From: Actinomycetota bacterium
GTDB lineage: Bacteria; Actinomycetota; Coriobacteriia; Anaerosomatales; Anaerosomataceae
Length of the DNA stretch: 64,000 bases
Direction: 5' to 3'
Assembly: GCA_009773565.1 (NCBI GenBank)
Contig: WSXY01000001.1
Span: 62,001 to 126,000 of the forward strand
This document shows, piece by piece, positions 62,703 to 64,000 of the stretch. Positions within the stretch are counted from its first letter, which is position 1. Every line of letters begins with the position of its first letter. Under the pieces are notes generated by a model that did no database searches, had not been told where the DNA came from, and saw only the letters and a list, made by a program, of their open reading frames with translations. The position numbers and the translations under genes were made by a program.

Positions 62703-63212
62703 CTACTGCGTGAGCCCCAGCTTAGGCGCCACCGCATCGGCCCATGCCGCAACGGCGGCGAAGTCACGAAAATCGCCCTCGGGAGCTTTCATTAGCTTCA
62801 TGATAAGCCGCTCCGGTAGGGAGAACGTCTTCGGCACGTTCATTCCCGCGAATAGTCCGACGTCGACGGGAACGACTCCTGTCTCGGCGGTGAGCGCATC
62901 GGTGTACGCACGAACCTCGTCGGACTTCTCAGGTGATGTACCCATCGTGAGACACGCCGTGAAAAGCGCGGTCGGCTTCGCCCTAAGTGTGTCGGCGTTC
63001 GCCGTCACCCACTCCTTGACGCTCCCGTGCCAGTTGCCCGCACGCACCCCGCTCCCGACGATGATCGCGTCGTAAGCGGAAGGGTCAGGCTTGTCCTCGG
63101 CGGGCCGTACGTCTGCCCTCATGCCAAGCGCCGCGAGCGTCTCGCTGATCTTCTCGGCGATGCCAGAGGTGCACCCGGTCCTTGTCCCGTAGACGACCAG
63201 AACTGTACTCAT
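62703..63212 (-). CDS. Flavodoxin-domain protein
   Basis: The 169-residue protein begins STVLVVYGTRTGCTSGIAEK (FMN phosphate loop), followed by IIVGSGVRAGNWHGSVKEWV and TALFTACLTMG. This matches flavodoxin_5 (HemG-like) proteins that use FMN for menaquinone-linked or other reductions. ATG at 63210-63212 with GGGAG upstream. No heme-biosynthesis gene is adjacent. Confidence 0.85.
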   Translation of the reverse strand: MSTVLVVYGTRTGCTSGIAEKISETLAALGMRADVRPAEDKPDPSAYDAIIVGSGVRAGNWHGSVKEWVTANADTLRAKPTALFTACLTMGTSPEKSDEVRAYTDALTAETGVVPVDVGLFAGMNVPKTFSLPERLIMKLMKAPEGDFRDFAAVAAWADAVAPKLGLTQ

Positions 63213-63290
63213 GGCTGCTCCCATCTCACGAACCGGACATGGCGCATGCCCGTCATAAGGGTAAGTATACTTGCGACTGAGGAGGCGGCC

Positions 63291-63734
63291 ATGTTCACAC
63301 GCACCATCGTGACACTCACAGCTCTTGTTCTTGCCATGGCACTCGTGGGGTGCACCTCATCTCCCACTTCTAAGCCAATCACGAACACCCCACCTCCTGC
63401 GGTCGAGACGCCCGCTACCGGAACCAGACTTGCACCCGGCATGTACGACATGCAGGGCGGAACCGTACAGGCAATCGGCACGCTCGAGTACCGCGATATC
63501 GAGGGCGGCGTCTGGGCCATCATCGGCGGCACCCAGGCCGACGGCAACCTCGGTGAAACGGTCGCGGTCATCGCCAATGCCGCAGAGTTCTCGGGTCAGC
63601 TGAAAGCGCTCACCGGCAAGACCGTCATCGCGATCGGACGACGTGCCGGTGGTATGTCGATCAGAATGGCCGGCCCCGAGATGGTGCTCGAGTCCATCAG
63701 TGAGATAAGCGATACGCCGGGACCTGCCCAGTAG
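63291..63734 (+). CDS. Putative lipoprotein
   Basis: The 147-residue protein has signal TLTALVLAMALVGC with the lipobox (ALVGC), then a Pro/Thr-rich linker and a small OB-like or beta-barrel domain (YDMQGGTVQAIGTLEYRDIE, GGVWAIIGGTQADGNLGETV). ATG at 63291 has GAGGAGG upstream. No family is recognised. A 5-bp hairpin lies about 35 bases after the stop. Confidence 0.7.
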   Translation: MFTRTIVTLTALVLAMALVGCTSSPTSKPITNTPPPAVETPATGTRLAPGMYDMQGGTVQAIGTLEYRDIEGGVWAIIGGTQADGNLGETVAVIANAAEFSGQLKALTGKTVIAIGRRAGGMSIRMAGPEMVLESISEISDTPGPAQ

Positions 63735-63791
63735 ACTCGTATAGAGCGGCCGGCCAGAACCCGATCACCCCGATTTTCGGGCTAGCAACAA

Positions 63792-63822
63792 CTCCCGCTA
63801 TCTGTGAGCATCTTTGCGGGAG
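63792..63822 (+). promoter_or_regulatory. Hairpin sequestering the ribosome site of the response-regulator gene
   Basis: CTCCCGC (63792-63798) is complementary to GCGGGAG (63816-63822), which contains the GGGAGG ribosome site seven bases before the GTG at 63831. A 17-base loop separates them. Folding would block initiation. Confidence 0.5.
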
Positions 63823-63830
63823 GTGTTCTG

Positions 63831-64000
63831 GTGTCGCATCTAACAAGTTCCGTGCTGATCATCGATGACGACTACTACGCCCGGGAGGCATTGGCGCTTC
63901 TGCTCGCTCGCGACGAGCGGACGCGCGTCTGGGACAGCGCCGAAAGTATCGATGCGGCCCTCCTGCTTCTTGAGCGAACACCCGGTCCCGGACCCGACGT
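63831..64000 (+). CDS. Response regulator, partial (runs off window)
   Basis: The first 56 residues from a GTG at 63831 are SSVLIIDDDYYAREALALLL and then ARDERTRVWDSAESIDAALL. This is the N-terminal beta1-alpha1 part of a CheY-like receiver domain with the acidic cluster DDD. The output domain lies outside the window; the NarL/LuxR type is a guess based on similar N-termini. GGGAGG lies seven bases upstream and may be masked by a hairpin. Confidence 0.8.
   Translation, partial: MSHLTSSVLIIDDDYYAREALALLLARDERTRVWDSAESIDAALLLLERTPGPGPD

Overview
The window is GC-rich DNA from an actinobacterium. Proteins anchored by cell-wall-binding type 2 (CWB2) repeats, a PurS/PurQ/small-PurL purine set, an ASKHA iron-sulfur activator protein, rubrerythrin and a cbb3-type oxidase together suggest a Coriobacteriia-like (OPB41/Anaerosomatales-type) lineage. 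That placement is inference; no rRNA gene is present to confirm it.

Region 1 (1 to about 17954) is the right part of an integrative mobilisable or conjugative element inserted in the 3' end of a tRNA-Glu gene; its left end lies outside the window. From the tRNA inward it carries a tyrosine integrase, a zinc-finger protein, a regulator/excisionase/replication block, a small regulatory operon, a cluster of integron-type gene cassettes with recognisable attC sites but no integron integrase in view (8.0-13.3 kb), an IS30 remnant, a RadC-like protein, a roughly 700-bp array of hairpins (candidate oriT), a MobC-like protein, a MobL-type relaxase, ParA, ParB, a CpaE/TadZ-like ATPase, and membrane and secreted proteins. 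At least four genes of the element share a conserved promoter-operator sequence.

Region 2 (17.9-18.8 kb) holds tRNA-Glu, tRNA-Lys and a RelE/Phd toxin-antitoxin pair. Region 3 (18.9-36.8 kb) is a minus-strand purine cluster: purC, purS, purQ, purL, purF, purM, purN and purH. Interspersed are small membrane proteins and two very large exoproteins with CWB2 repeats: a subtilisin and an FG-GAP propeller. Together these genes cover most steps from PRPP to IMP; purD, purE, purK and purB are absent here.

Region 4 (36.9-46.5 kb) contains a HEPN/MNT toxin-antitoxin pair with a symmetric operator, SppA, an ASKHA ferredoxin-type activator, a spermidine-synthase-like membrane protein, an arsR-acr3-phosphoesterase operon and several small membrane or lipoproteins. 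Region 5 (46.5-57.5 kb) couples a copper set (two-HMA P-type ATPase, cupredoxin proteins, a TauE/SafE-cupredoxin fusion) with a cbb3 oxidase in which CcoN, CcoO and the di-haem part of CcoP are fused into one polypeptide, followed by a CcoS-like assembly protein. Region 6 (57.6-64 kb) holds rubrerythrin, an MFS transporter, an exonuclease, a third CWB2 exoprotein (M28 peptidase), a flavodoxin, a lipoprotein and the start of a response regulator.

The most notable observation is the integron cassette cluster (attC sites at 8556, 11068, 11750 and 12590) inside a tRNA-integrated actinobacterial element. The shared promoter-operators, the hairpin array, a 20-bp inverted repeat inside the putative replication gene and the fused oxidase follow.
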